Shown here: piece by piece, positions 49,402 through 58,518 of the stretch
Numbering within the stretch: the stretch's first letter is position 1
Layout: each line of letters opens with the position of its first letter
NCBI GenBank assembly: GCA_943330855.2
Contig: CALQJI020000007.1
Location: forward strand, 38,388-102,387
Direction of reading: 5' to 3'
DNA: 64,000 nt
DNA from: Klebsiella pneumoniae
GTDB taxonomy: Bacteria; Verrucomicrobiota; Verrucomicrobiia; Limisphaerales; SXTU01
Translations under genes and position numbers: made by a program
Notes under the pieces: generated by a model
Told to the model about the DNA's origin: nothing
Database searches by the model: none
What the model saw: only the letters and a program-made list of their open reading frames with translations

Positions 49402-50346
49402 TCAAAACACCTCCGCCCGCAGCCCGCTCCCCTCGCGCACGCGCTGGGCGATCTCGGAGAGCGTCCGCAGCGGGAGATGGCCGCACTCGGGATGCGCGGG
49501 CGGGCGCGTGGCGGAGTAAATCTGCACGAGCGGGATTTGCGCGCCGGCGGCCTTCAGTTCGCAGAACCGCTGCACGTAGGCTTCAATTTCCGGCGCGGAC
49601 GGGCCTTGGCCGTGCATGGCCGGGAACAGGCTCTGGATGACGACCGGGCGCTGGCGGGCGAGCGCGAGAATGTTCGCCAGAATCTTGTCGAGTGGGCAGT
49701 CGGGGCGGTTGACCCGGTCCATGTAGTCCTGCGTGCCGGCGTCCAGCTTGGCCCACACTTCATCGCGCGGCGTCAACAGCTCCAGCGCCTTGGCGACTTC
49801 GGGCCGGTCGAGGCCGCTGGCGTTGGTGATCAGCACGAGCTTGAAGAACGGGAAGCGGCGGCGGGCGCGAAGATGGACGACGGCTTCGACGGCCTCGACG
49901 AAGTTCGGGCAGAGCGTCGGCTCGCCATCGCCGCTCAAGCTCACATGGCGCAACTCCAGCAACCCGGGCGGCACCCGCTGATAGCGCGGCCGGGCGCGGA
50001 GTTCGCCGGACTCAACCAAGGCCAGCGTCCGCTCCAGTTCCGCCAGCATCACCGGCACATCGAGCCTTGCGGCCCGCGCCGGGCCGGAGCGGTCCACCTC
50101 GCAATAGGCACAGTCGAAGTTGCACCGGTGGTCTGGGTTCAGGTTCACGCCCACGGACAGGCCGCGCGCACGGGGCGAGATGACGGTATAGACAAAGTGG
50201 TTGTCCAAAAAGTCGCGCGGACCGCCGAACACGGGGCCGCTAGCCGGGACGGAGCCGCCCCCCCCACGCGGCTCGGCTTTCGCAACCACGGGCGCGTTCA
50301 CGCGGACGCCTCTGCGCGCCAGGCCTTCATGCAGCCAGGATTTCAT
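49402..50346 (-). CDS. Radical SAM protein
   Basis: 314 residues. The cluster motif CNFDCAYC follows VGVNLNPDHR, and LRHVSLSGDGEPTLCPNF is the conserved SAM-binding strand; the rest reads as a partial TIM barrel (VWAKLDAGTQDYMDRVNRP; PLVQIYSATRPP). It resembles radical SAM proteins named only by domain, related to MoaA/activase-like groups. GGGAG eight bases before ATG 50346 decides the start over a GTG two codons upstream. The 5' end overlaps the 3' end of the universal stress gene by 20 bases. Substrate unknown. Confidence 0.88.
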   Translation of the reverse strand: MKSWLHEGLARRGVRVNAPVVAKAEPRGGGGSVPASGPVFGGPRDFLDNHFVYTVISPRARGLSVGVNLNPDHRCNFDCAYCEVDRSGPARAARLDVPVMLAELERTLALVESGELRARPRYQRVPPGLLELRHVSLSGDGEPTLCPNFVEAVEAVVHLRARRRFPFFKLVLITNASGLDRPEVAKALELLTPRDEVWAKLDAGTQDYMDRVNRPDCPLDKILANILALARQRPVVIQSLFPAMHGQGPSAPEIEAYVQRFCELKAAGAQIPLVQIYSATRPPAHPECGHLPLRTLSEIAQRVREGSGLRAEVF

Positions 50347-50887
50347 GTTCACACTCCCGCACGACGAACACCGGGCAGGGCGCGCACTGCACGACGCCTT
50401 CCGTCACGCTGCCGAGAAAGACGTGCTTCAGCCCCGTCCGCCCGTGGGTCGAGATGACAATCAGGTCGGCGCGCAGGCTCCTGGCAGTCGCGATGATTTC
50501 CAAGGCTGGTGAACCCACTCGCACGAGCGGGTCCATCACGAGGTCACTCCGGCCTTCGTCCGCCACCAGCTTAGCGAGTTGCGTCTCGCCACTCGCTCGC
50601 ATGGTTGCCTCCAGCTCCACGTAATTGAGTGCGCCAAACTCGGCCCCGCCGTAGGCCGGTGACACCACGTAGAGCAAGGTCAGTGCGGCCCGGTGCTCCT
50701 GCGCGAGCGGGAGCGCGTATTGCAGTGCCTTCTTCGAGCAGTCGGAGAAGTCTATCGGGACGAGAATTCGCTTTAGGTTGAGCGACGGCTTCACGGCCGT
50801 GCGCGTCGCGGCGTCCATTAGCGGTTCGTCGCGGCGGTTGAGTTCCAGGGTCACGACTCCGGATTTTTGGGTGGGTCGGGCTTTCAT
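50327..50887 (-). CDS. Universal stress protein A-family protein (1)
   Basis: 186 residues. The UspA fold begins at LKRILVPIDFSDCSKKALQY (after ~38 extra N-terminal residues) and has the ATP-binding signature STHGRTGLKHVFLGSVTEGV with CPVFVVRE at the end. ATP-binding Usp proteins respond to starvation, hypoxia and oxidative stress. Overlaps the radical SAM gene at its 3' end and sits next to a second Usp gene. Confidence 0.94.
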   Translation of the reverse strand: MKARPTQKSGVVTLELNRRDEPLMDAATRTAVKPSLNLKRILVPIDFSDCSKKALQYALPLAQEHRAALTLLYVVSPAYGGAEFGALNYVELEATMRASGETQLAKLVADEGRSDLVMDPLVRVGSPALEIIATARSLRADLIVISTHGRTGLKHVFLGSVTEGVVQCAPCPVFVVRECEHEILAA

Positions 50888-50933
50888 AACGTTCCTTTCC
50901 GTTAGGGGTTGGTTGACGTGTGGAGTTGGCTTT

Positions 50934-51425
50934 TCAGCGTTGGCGCACCACCAGCACCGGGCAGGGCGCGTGGCGCACGACGCGCTCTGTCGTGCTGCCG
51001 ATCAGAACGTGCTTCAAGCCCGTGTAGCCGTGCGTGGAGATGATAATGAGGTCCACCTTGAGTGTGCGGGCGGCGGCGGCGATTTCGTGGAAGGCGCTGC
51101 CGGAGCGGACGAGCAGCTTCTCCACCGTTCCGGTCGGAATTTTGGCAGCCTTCACCATGCTGCCCAGCGCCTGTTTCGCCGCCGCTATCAGTTGGTCGTT
51201 CTCCAGCACGAGCGGCGACGAGGCGACGAAGTCCGGCATGGCCACCGGCTCGACGACGTGGAGCAAGGTCAGCTTGGCCTTATACCGACGCGCGAAGGCC
51301 ACCGCCACATCCAGCGCTTGTCGAGCAGGCGGGGAGAAGTCCAGCGGCACCAGGATGGAGTGGATGTGGAGCGGCCAAGGCGCAGCCTTGACGGCCTTTG
51401 TTGATTTGGAGGTTTTGGTTTTCAT
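50934..51425 (-). CDS. Universal stress protein A-family protein (2)
   Basis: 163 residues. SILVPLDFSPPARQALDVAV starts the fold after a basic N-terminal stretch, and STHGYTGLKHVLIGSTTERV is the nucleotide-binding signature, followed by CPVLVVRQR. It is a paralogue of the neighbouring stress protein, with 46 bases between them, so they are likely co-transcribed. Confidence 0.95.
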   Translation of the reverse strand: MKTKTSKSTKAVKAAPWPLHIHSILVPLDFSPPARQALDVAVAFARRYKAKLTLLHVVEPVAMPDFVASSPLVLENDQLIAAAKQALGSMVKAAKIPTGTVEKLLVRSGSAFHEIAAAARTLKVDLIIISTHGYTGLKHVLIGSTTERVVRHAPCPVLVVRQR

Positions 51426-51550
51426 AATGGTCTTTGTTGACCGTCACGCTGCCCCGGTGCTGCCGCTCTGCCTACGCGTGCGTTGGGGAACGCTGGCCGT
51501 TTCTTGGTGGCCTGATGCCTAGGCCCAGAACGGTGAGTGGCACTTGGCCC

Positions 51551-52588
51551 TCACACCGCTGGTAGCAAGACTTCCTCCACCGCCCGGCGAGGTGTGGGGT
51601 TCACGTTCGGGCCGTAGCCCAGGCGCAAAATTATTTGCGGCCAGCCGCCGCGCCCGCTGAGGGCCGCCACCTGCGGACGAAACGCGGGCGTCTCGATGGG
51701 CTGGTTCAGGAACGACGCCCAGACCCCGGAGGCCCGGGCGCGCAACAGCACGCGGGCGAGTGCCTGCCCGGCCGCCAACCACGCCGCCGGTCCATCCGCA
51801 TCCGTGCCGAGCACCACCAAGCCCGGTGAGTAAACCGCAATGTCACGGTTCTTTGCCGCCTGCCCTTCGCCGAGGTCGAACGTGCGAATCACAATGGGGC
51901 CGGCCACGGAGAGGAGGTCGCCGGCGTTCTGCGCGGAGTTGGGGATGCCATCGCCGGCCTCGCTGTTGTTCGGGTGCAACCACGCGGCGAGTTCCAGCCG
52001 GAAGCGTTGGTTCGCCCATTGCACGCGGTCGCCCTCGGCGATGAGGTCGGCGAGGGCGTTGCGTTCCGTGCGGTCGTTCACGAAGTGTAACCACGCACCT
52101 TCGCGGTCCGCCGCCTTGACCAGTTCGTGTTTGAGCTCCTCCGGCAACGGGTCGTCGCGGAAGAGCTGGCGGTTGGTGCGGCGCTGCGGGATGGCCGCGA
52201 AGAGCGCGTCCTGCTGCGGGGTCGGCGCGTCTTCCTCGCCCACGCTCACGCGGGCCAGCAAGTCGGCGTTGCCCGGCGTGGGCAGCACATGCGTGCGGTC
52301 GAGATGGCCGAAGTGCCAGATGGCCAGGCGCAAGTGGAAGAGCGCGCAACCGCAACTGAGGAGGAGCTGGCGGTCGTCCGGGTCGGTGACGTGCAGCGAC
52401 CGGGCGCGATTGGCGTAGAGTTCCACCGTGTTGCCGCGCACGCGGAACATCCACGGCTGGGTGTTGTGGTTGGAGGGCGCGAGCACGGCGTAGCGGAGCA
52501 GGAACTTGAGCTGGTCCGCCGCCGTCCCCAGACGCGGATACTCGGCCTCGGACACGGTCCACGCGTTGCGATTCAGGTTGGTAGTCAT
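51551..52588 (-). CDS. Acg-like nitroreductase-family protein
   Basis: 345 residues of the Acg/nitroreductase superfamily, FMN-binding proteins named after a mycobacterial dormancy gene. LLRYAVLAPSNHNTQPWMFR is the classic N-terminal flavin-site region, and LLARVSVGEEDAPTPQQ, RRTNRQLFRDDPLP and ILRLGYGPNVNPTPRR match the family. ATG 52588 chosen because upstream in-frame sequence is non-conserved and basic. It lies with the two stress-protein genes on the minus strand, a grouping common in hypoxia or dormancy regulons of other bacteria. Confidence 0.88.
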   Translation of the reverse strand: MTTNLNRNAWTVSEAEYPRLGTAADQLKFLLRYAVLAPSNHNTQPWMFRVRGNTVELYANRARSLHVTDPDDRQLLLSCGCALFHLRLAIWHFGHLDRTHVLPTPGNADLLARVSVGEEDAPTPQQDALFAAIPQRRTNRQLFRDDPLPEELKHELVKAADREGAWLHFVNDRTERNALADLIAEGDRVQWANQRFRLELAAWLHPNNSEAGDGIPNSAQNAGDLLSVAGPIVIRTFDLGEGQAAKNRDIAVYSPGLVVLGTDADGPAAWLAAGQALARVLLRARASGVWASFLNQPIETPAFRPQVAALSGRGGWPQIILRLGYGPNVNPTPRRAVEEVLLPAV

Positions 52589-52782
52589 AACATTCTGCCC
52601 GCGGTTCAACTGGCAGTCCGAAATTGCCGTGCGGTTGCCAAGGCGGCTCGCCCCCACTTGTCCGAGGGTCTCCCTGCGTTGCCCCCGGCGTGAAGCCAAG
52701 GGCGACGAATCCGCGCAACCGTTGGCCAGCCTGCGCCAAGATTCGTGAATCCGTTCGCGCCGGGACGCGGTCTAGTTGAGCC

Positions 52783-54075
52783 ATGTTCGCGCATTCCTTC
52801 GCCCGCACGGCACGACGGCTGACTGCCCTCGTGCTCGGCCTCCTGCCATGGTCGGCGATGACGCAATCAGATTTTCAGGGCGCGACCCACATGGTGCCGT
52901 TCGAGGAAGACACCATCAGCTATAACAAGACGCCTTCGACCGGTCTCATCGCGCGGCTCCAGTCCAGTCTCGACCGGGGTGAGGTGAAGCTGAAGTTCGA
53001 CCCCGCGACCGGCTGGCGCTACTCACTGCTGGCCGCGCTGGGCATCTCGCCAAAATCCCAAACGCTGGTTTTCTCGAAGACCTCGCTCCAGCGCGAGCGC
53101 ATCGCGCCACAGCACCCGCGCGCGCTCTACTTCAACGACGAGGTGTATGTCGGCTGGATTCCGGGCGCGCCGGTGATGGAGTTCAGCGAAGTAGACGCAA
53201 AGCTCGGCGGCGTCTTCTACACGCTGGACCAGACCGCGACGGACCAGCCCAAGTTCGTCCGCAACAACCAGTGCCTCGAATGCCACGCCTCCGCGAAGAC
53301 AATGGGCGTGCCCGGCCATCTCATCCGCTCGTTCAAGACCGATGAGCAGGGCATCATTGACCTCATCACGGGCGTTTCCGAGGTGAACCACCGCACGTCG
53401 CTCGCAGACCGTTGGGGCGGCTGGTATGTCACCGGCACGCACGGCCAGGCGACGCATCGCGGCAACCTCTTCGGAAAGGCCGCCTTCCTCAAGGCCGAGG
53501 AAAGGCCCAACTACCTCGGCAACCTCACCGGCCTCAAGCAGCTCGTGGACCTCCCCGACTACGCCTCGCCGCACAGCGACATCGTTGCGTTGATGGTGCT
53601 GGAGCACGAGGCGCACATGCACAATTACCTCACGCGCCTGCACTACGAGACGCAGCTGGCGCTCTCCCGCTACCAGCACATCCGCTACCTGCGCAGCATT
53701 GCCGAGGGCTTCTTGAAATACCTCCTGTTCACCGAGGAAACGACACTCAAGTCGAAGGTCAGGGGCACCTCCGGCTACGCCGAGCATTTCGCTACGCTCG
53801 GCCCCAAGGATCGCAAGGGTCGCTCGTTCCGCCAGTTCAACTTGGAAACGCGCCTGTTCAAATACCCGTGCAGCTTCCTCATCTACTCCGAGGCCTTTGA
53901 CCAACTGCCGAAGCCGATGCGTGAGCACGTGCTCCAGCGGTTGCACGACATTCTCACGGGCAAGGACACTTCGCCCGAGTTCGCGAACATTCCGACGGAC
54001 AGGCGCCAGGCTATCCTGGAAATCCTCGTCGAAACCAAGCTCAACCTCCCCGGCTACTGGCGTGGGGAAAAGTAA
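52783..54075 (+). CDS. Secreted monohaem protein of unknown function, paralogue 2
   Basis: 430 residues with an export segment at the N-terminus (LTALVLGLLPWSAM). One haem motif, NQCLECHASAKTMGVPGHLI. Colinear with the protein at 46282 over nearly its whole length: HPRALYFNDEVYVGWIPGAP, GGVFYTLDQT, LADRWGGWYVTGTHGQATHR, FNLETRLFKYPCSFLIYSEA. It is a single plus-strand gene divergent from the Acg-like gene. Function unknown; two copies 5 kb apart within a redox-stress region suggest specialised roles. Confidence 0.8.
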   Translation: MFAHSFARTARRLTALVLGLLPWSAMTQSDFQGATHMVPFEEDTISYNKTPSTGLIARLQSSLDRGEVKLKFDPATGWRYSLLAALGISPKSQTLVFSKTSLQRERIAPQHPRALYFNDEVYVGWIPGAPVMEFSEVDAKLGGVFYTLDQTATDQPKFVRNNQCLECHASAKTMGVPGHLIRSFKTDEQGIIDLITGVSEVNHRTSLADRWGGWYVTGTHGQATHRGNLFGKAAFLKAEERPNYLGNLTGLKQLVDLPDYASPHSDIVALMVLEHEAHMHNYLTRLHYETQLALSRYQHIRYLRSIAEGFLKYLLFTEETTLKSKVRGTSGYAEHFATLGPKDRKGRSFRQFNLETRLFKYPCSFLIYSEAFDQLPKPMREHVLQRLHDILTGKDTSPEFANIPTDRRQAILEILVETKLNLPGYWRGEK

Positions 54076-54261
54076 CGTGGCTCAGAGTCGCTGTGCAGCC
54101 GGCGGAGGCAAAATGACCGGCGGCGCCCGGTGACAAAAAACGAGCAGGGTCCGGCAAAAGTTGCGAAGCCAGCGCGCGGGGACAGGACTACTGATGACCA
54201 CCGTTCAGTTCACGGTATGAACTGCGGACGGCGAGTTGCCGCCCGAGCGAAAGAAACCCAA

Positions 54262-54462
54262 ATGATTAAGGTCTCCGAGTTCCTAATCGTCCTGTGCGCC
54301 GCCAGCCTGCCCGTCACCTACGTCCTCCTCATGCGGCATTACCTTCTCAAGAACGAGGCCGAGGACCTCGCCAACCTGGCCAAGGCCGGCCCGCTCGAAG
54401 CTCACGAGTGTTGCTGTGAAACCGCCGCCAAGAGCGAGGCGAAGGAAGCCATCGCTGCGTAG
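54262..54462 (+). CDS. Small single-pass membrane protein (66 aa)
   Basis: 66 residues from ATG 54262. One membrane helix, FLIVLCAASLPVTYVLLMRH, then a soluble tail with a Cys triplet in HECCCETAAKSE that might bind metal. A longer in-frame start exists upstream but its added sequence is basic and irregular. No family recognised. Lies 190 bases after the monohaem gene. Confidence 0.5.
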   Translation: MIKVSEFLIVLCAASLPVTYVLLMRHYLLKNEAEDLANLAKAGPLEAHECCCETAAKSEAKEAIAA

Positions 54463-55174
54463 CGGGAATAATGCAGTCGGCCACTGCGCCCGTAGCTGCG
54501 ACGCCCCGTCGCAGCTACGGTGGTCATTGGCCGCCTCTCCCAACTGCAGCGTTCCGGCTTAGGTGGGCAGCGAAGAGGGGCTACGTGGCAGTGAAGGCGG
54601 TTGGCGACCCTTCGAAAACCCGACGGGGCACTGTCTGTCGGTGCAGCAGTTGCTTGCCGGTCTGGTTTCGCAACGGACGGGTTGTCTTCACAGCAATCCC
54701 CGCGACGGCTCGCCAAGCACGAGCCGAATAAGCTGCCCGAAACTAAGCCCCGCTCATTTAGCGACGGGGCATCGCGGCGACGGCGTCGTCATCCTCATCG
54801 TGTCATCGTCATCGCGGTTATCGGCACCTTTCAGGAAGGCCGTGTCGAACGCTCAATGGAAGTGCTGCGTCGCTTGTCCGAGCTCAAGGCGCGCGCGCTG
54901 CGCGGGGGTCAGGAGGAGATCATCGAAGCGCATAACTTCCTGTCCGGCGACCTCGTGCTGTCGGCGAGGAGCTTCGCAAACTCTTCGCCGACGGCCGAAC
55001 GAGAGCGGAGGCGATGGCATAAGAAGCTGCTCAAGGGCATGAACGAGCTCGTGCGTTCGCGGCTCCATGGGAGCAACGATCAAGGCCATCCGCACTGGCG
55101 CGGCGGCCATTTGATGGCCAGCAGTTGGCAACGGACGGTTGGCGCGGTTTCGCGTTCGTCGCGAAGCTGGCCCC
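54463..55174. other. Mostly unassigned 712-bp stretch upstream of the cytochrome-porin module
   Basis: The left part holds a perfect hairpin and repetitive sequence. The right part (about 54856-55140) has an open plus-strand frame starting MEVLRRLSELKARALRGGQE whose content is plausible as an amphipathic helix but matches no family I know, and it runs on out of frame across the cytochrome start. A TCATCG-rich tract lies near 54795-54815. I assign no gene. Confidence 0.4.
54489..54520. repeat. Perfect hairpin repeat (CGTAGCTGCGACG / CGTCGCAGCTACG)
   Basis: A stem of about 12-13 bp with a four-base loop, no T-run. It lies 27 bases after the small membrane protein gene. Form and sequence suggest another dispersed palindrome type. 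Confidence 0.65.
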
Positions 55175-56008
55175 GTGAAAAGCGAGAACGAAGAACCGGA
55201 CACGCAAACGCAAGCGGACGGAACGCCGGACCGAGGGTGGGTGGCCTCGACGGTTCGGTGGTGGGCCTTGGCTGTCAGCGTGCTGGCTGCGGTGGGGTTT
55301 GTTTCGTGTGCCACGGTCACGCGCACGGTCGTTGTCCTGCCGTCCATCCCGGGCGCGGAGTTTGTCGGGAACCAGAACTGTGCGCAGTGTCACGCGGAGA
55401 CGGTTCGTGATTTCAAGACCTCCAGCCACGCGCGACTTCAGGCCAAGGGCACGAACGCCGTCCAGCTCGGTTGCGAGGCGTGTCACGGACCCGGCAGCCT
55501 GCACGCCCAGGCGGGCGGTGGAAAACACAACATCCTCAATCCCCGGCGCGACTCGGAGACGTGCTTCGCGTGTCATCTCGACAAGCGCGGCGAGTTCAAT
55601 CTCCCACATCATCACCCGGTGACCGAGGGCAAGATGAGCTGCGCGGACTGTCACCATCCTCACAAAGGTTCAGCCATCGCGGGGGGAGGCACGCACTTGG
55701 CGACGGAGAAGGAGACTTGCGGCAAGTGCCACACAGCGCAGGTCGGGCCGTTCGTGTTCGAGCACGAGGCGATTCGGGAGGGCTGCACCACCTGCCACAA
55801 GCCGCACGGTTCGGTGAACCGAAAGATGCTCACCGAGCGCAACGCGACGCTCTGCCTCAAGTGCCATTTCCAGCAGCAGGTGTCGGCTGGCGTGGTCCGC
55901 ATCGGTGGCCGGGACCACGCGGCGTCATTGACCCGCGGGAGCTGCTTCAGCGGTGGCTGCCACGAGCAAGTGCATGGTTCCAACATCGGTTCTTCACTTC
56001 GGTTTTGA
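55175..56008 (+). CDS. Octahaem c-type cytochrome, MtrA/PioA/DmsE-like
   Basis: 277 residues. A membrane segment/leader (WWALAVSVLAAVGFVSCA) precedes seven CxxCH sites, CAQCH, CEACH, CFACH, CADCH, CGKCH, CTTCH and CLKCH, and a final CFSGGCH (four residues between cysteines), eight haems in all. Spacing and the PHHHPVTEGKMSCADCH-type sequence fit the MtrA/DmsE/PioA family, usually ten haems, which sits inside an outer-membrane porin. GTG 55175 is chosen since it precedes the leader; a TTG 12 codons earlier is the alternative. Directly followed by its probable porin partner. Confidence 0.87.
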   Translation: MKSENEEPDTQTQADGTPDRGWVASTVRWWALAVSVLAAVGFVSCATVTRTVVVLPSIPGAEFVGNQNCAQCHAETVRDFKTSSHARLQAKGTNAVQLGCEACHGPGSLHAQAGGGKHNILNPRRDSETCFACHLDKRGEFNLPHHHPVTEGKMSCADCHHPHKGSAIAGGGTHLATEKETCGKCHTAQVGPFVFEHEAIREGCTTCHKPHGSVNRKMLTERNATLCLKCHFQQQVSAGVVRIGGRDHAASLTRGSCFSGGCHEQVHGSNIGSSLRF

Positions 56009-56010
56009 AT

Positions 56011-56015
56011 GGAGG
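56011..56015 (+). promoter_or_regulatory. Ribosome-binding site deciding the porin start
   Basis: GGAGG lies five bases before ATG 56021. An ATG at 56009 overlaps the site itself, so the later ATG is the likely start. Confidence 0.7.
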
Positions 56016-56020
56016 TCGCC

Positions 56021-58123
56021 ATGAAGACAAAGAGACACCCCCCAAACAACGAGGCCGCCAGCCGCGCGCTTCCGGCCTTCTTGCTCGCACTCGGCGTGTG
56101 GGTGGGGCCGACCGCCGAAGCACAGACCGTTGCCACCAACGCAGTGGTGGAACCAAAGCAGGCAGAAGCCACGCCAACGGAGGAACTGGTCAACGGGATC
56201 ACGCTCGGTGTCGGCGGTGTTTCCATCAGCGGCAACCGCGCGCAATTTCAGGAGCGTTGGGGCATGAAGCAGGGCGTGCTCGGCGGATTGCAGGGCTTCC
56301 ATTACGAATTGATGTTCGGACAAAAGGGGACGTTGGAGCTGGATGGGCGTGCCATGTATGGCGGGGAGGATTACTCAGTGAAGCTTCAAGTGGTGGACCC
56401 GGACCGGGGCTTTTTCCGGGCGGGGTTTCGCCAGTTTAAGACTTGGTATGACGGCAGCGCCGGTTACGTTCCCGCTGCTGGCTTGGCTCTCTCTCTGGGT
56501 AGTGATGAGTTGAGCCTGAACCGGGGTGAAATCTGGATCGAAGGCGGACTGACCCCGCCGGACGGGCCGATGCTGACGCTGAAACTCTCCCGCGAATATC
56601 GCAAAGGCACGAAGGACTCGATCATCTGGGGCGACTCAATACGCGGCGGCGTCAACCGCGGGATGGTGCCGAGCTTCCGGGAGATTGATGAAATAAGGAA
56701 CCGCGTTCTGGCTGACTTGAAGCACACGGTCGGCCGGTCGGACTTGGGCATCGGCCTGCGCCTGGACATGGCGGACACCGACAACAAGTTCAAGGAGCGG
56801 AGGACCCCCGAAGCCGCTGGTGTGGGCAACCGGTATGTCACGCAGCGCGACGTGTTCGAGTCGGACATGTTCAACATCCGTGCGTTCACGGAGACGCGCA
56901 TCAATGAGCAGACCCTGTTGACCAGTGGCTACTCCTACACACGGATGGACACGGACATCGGCGGGAGCCGAATTTACGGGGCGAGCTTCGATGCGCCCTA
57001 CTCGCCAGCCTACGTGGACAGCGGCTACACCAGTGTTTCCGGAGGATCGATCGTGGAGCAGTATGTGATGAATCTGTCCCTGCGCCTGGAACCGTGGCCG
57101 GACTTCGTGATCGTCCCGTCCTTGCGCGCCGAGAAGATCGACACTGGTGACAGCTCGGCATACTCCGTCGCGAACGTGCCCACGGGCATCACCGCTGTGC
57201 AAAGCGGCTTCCTGACCGTTTCCGAGGCGCTGGAAGCCCGCTTTACCGGCTTCACCAACTGGGTGCTCTACGTTCGAGGGGAATGGTCTGAAGGCGACGG
57301 TTACTTGCGCGAGCGGAGCATACCGGTCATCTCCCGAAGCACCGATTCGGAGCGCTTCACGCAGAAATACACTGTTGGAGCCAACTGGTATCCGCTGCGC
57401 CGACTGCACTTATCGGGGCAGGTCTATCACAAGGCGGCGGACAACGAATACACACACTTGGGTGACTCGACATCGAATGCCATCCTGCCGCTCCCCGGTG
57501 GCAGTGGGAATCGTTACCCCGCCTTCATTCGCGAGCACAGTTTCCAAACCGACGACCTGAACCTGCGCGCCACCTGGCGTCCGCTGCCGAACATCACGTC
57601 CGTGACGCGCTACGATTATCAAATCTCCACCATCAACACGCGCGGCGACAACTTGGGAAGCGTTGAAAGCGGCAAGACCACGGCGCACATCATCAGTCAG
57701 AACCTCACCTGGGCACCGTGGTCACGGCTGTTGCTGCAAGGCAGCTTTAGCTACGCACTGGATAGCACGACGACACCCGCCAGTTCGCTTACTGGTGCTG
57801 CCGCTGGTCTGGTAAGCGATGCGCGCAACGACTATTGGCAGACCACCGCGACGGTGACGTTCGTAGTGGATGACAAGACGGATTTGCAGGCGAACTACTT
57901 CTACTACCGAGCCAACAACTTCATCAACAACTCGGCCGTCAGCATGCCTTACGGCACCAGCGCCAACGACCACACGGTTAACATCGGACTCACCCGTAAC
58001 TTCAGCAAAACCGTCCGCGGCTCTTTGAACTACGGCTATTTCCGCCACCGCGACGAGACCTCCGGCGGGCTCGACAACTACGACGCGCACCTTGTCTTCT
58101 CCACCATCACCTACCGCTTCTGA
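56021..58123 (+). CDS. MtrB/PioB-like outer-membrane beta-barrel porin
   Basis: 700 residues. A signal peptide (ALPAFLLALGVWVGPTAEAQ) is followed by long alternating strands rich in Tyr, Arg and Gly, such as GFHYELMFGQKGTLELDGRA, FRAGFRQFKTWYDGS and WYPLRRLHLSGQVYHK. The protein ends HLVFSTITYRF, with a terminal Phe as in outer-membrane proteins. Length and position right after an MtrA-like cytochrome mark it as the sheath of a porin-cytochrome conduit passing electrons across the outer membrane. Directly preceded by its ribosome-binding site overlapping the upstream stop region. Confidence 0.87.
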   Translation: MKTKRHPPNNEAASRALPAFLLALGVWVGPTAEAQTVATNAVVEPKQAEATPTEELVNGITLGVGGVSISGNRAQFQERWGMKQGVLGGLQGFHYELMFGQKGTLELDGRAMYGGEDYSVKLQVVDPDRGFFRAGFRQFKTWYDGSAGYVPAAGLALSLGSDELSLNRGEIWIEGGLTPPDGPMLTLKLSREYRKGTKDSIIWGDSIRGGVNRGMVPSFREIDEIRNRVLADLKHTVGRSDLGIGLRLDMADTDNKFKERRTPEAAGVGNRYVTQRDVFESDMFNIRAFTETRINEQTLLTSGYSYTRMDTDIGGSRIYGASFDAPYSPAYVDSGYTSVSGGSIVEQYVMNLSLRLEPWPDFVIVPSLRAEKIDTGDSSAYSVANVPTGITAVQSGFLTVSEALEARFTGFTNWVLYVRGEWSEGDGYLRERSIPVISRSTDSERFTQKYTVGANWYPLRRLHLSGQVYHKAADNEYTHLGDSTSNAILPLPGGSGNRYPAFIREHSFQTDDLNLRATWRPLPNITSVTRYDYQISTINTRGDNLGSVESGKTTAHIISQNLTWAPWSRLLLQGSFSYALDSTTTPASSLTGAAAGLVSDARNDYWQTTATVTFVVDDKTDLQANYFYYRANNFINNSAVSMPYGTSANDHTVNIGLTRNFSKTVRGSLNYGYFRHRDETSGGLDNYDAHLVFSTITYRF

Positions 58124-58140
58124 CTCAACCCACCCATCCT

Positions 58141-58479
58141 ATGAACCCTAAACAAACCATCCTGCTCACGACCACGGCCCTCCTGCTGGTCGGAACCCAA
58201 ACTCTGCGCGCCGCCGATGTCGCGGAGAACTGGACCAAGCACTGCGGCTCCTGCCACGGCGTGGATGGTGCGGGCAAGACCAAGGCCGGCCGCATGGCTG
58301 GCGCGAAAGACCTCACCGATGGGGCCTATCAGAAGCAGTTCACCGACGAGCAACTCCTTCAGCGCCTCAAGGACGGCGTGACCGACAAGGGCAAGGAGAA
58401 GATGAAGCCCTTCAAGGCCGTGCTCGCCGACGAGGAGTTGAAGGCCCTCGTGCAGAGGGTCCGGACTTTCGCAAAGTAG
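58141..58479 (+). CDS. Small monohaem class I cytochrome c
   Basis: 112 residues. Signal peptide (TILLTTTALLLVGTQTLRAA), haem site CGSCHG, and a C-terminal KEKMKPFKAVLADEEL with the likely Met ligand. A soluble periplasmic electron shuttle. It starts 17 bases after the porin stop, so it belongs to the module and may link the inner-membrane complex to the conduit. Confidence 0.92.
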   Translation: MNPKQTILLTTTALLLVGTQTLRAADVAENWTKHCGSCHGVDGAGKTKAGRMAGAKDLTDGAYQKQFTDEQLLQRLKDGVTDKGKEKMKPFKAVLADEELKALVQRVRTFAK

Positions 58480-58518
58480 CCGGCCAGTCGGGTGGGCGGG
58501 CTATGACCCTTCGACCGA

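Noticed and set aside
55175..58123. Naming the conduit pair mtrAB, mtoAB or pioAB
   Set aside because: Eight rather than ten haems and no surface cytochrome; the direction of electron flow cannot be decided from sequence.
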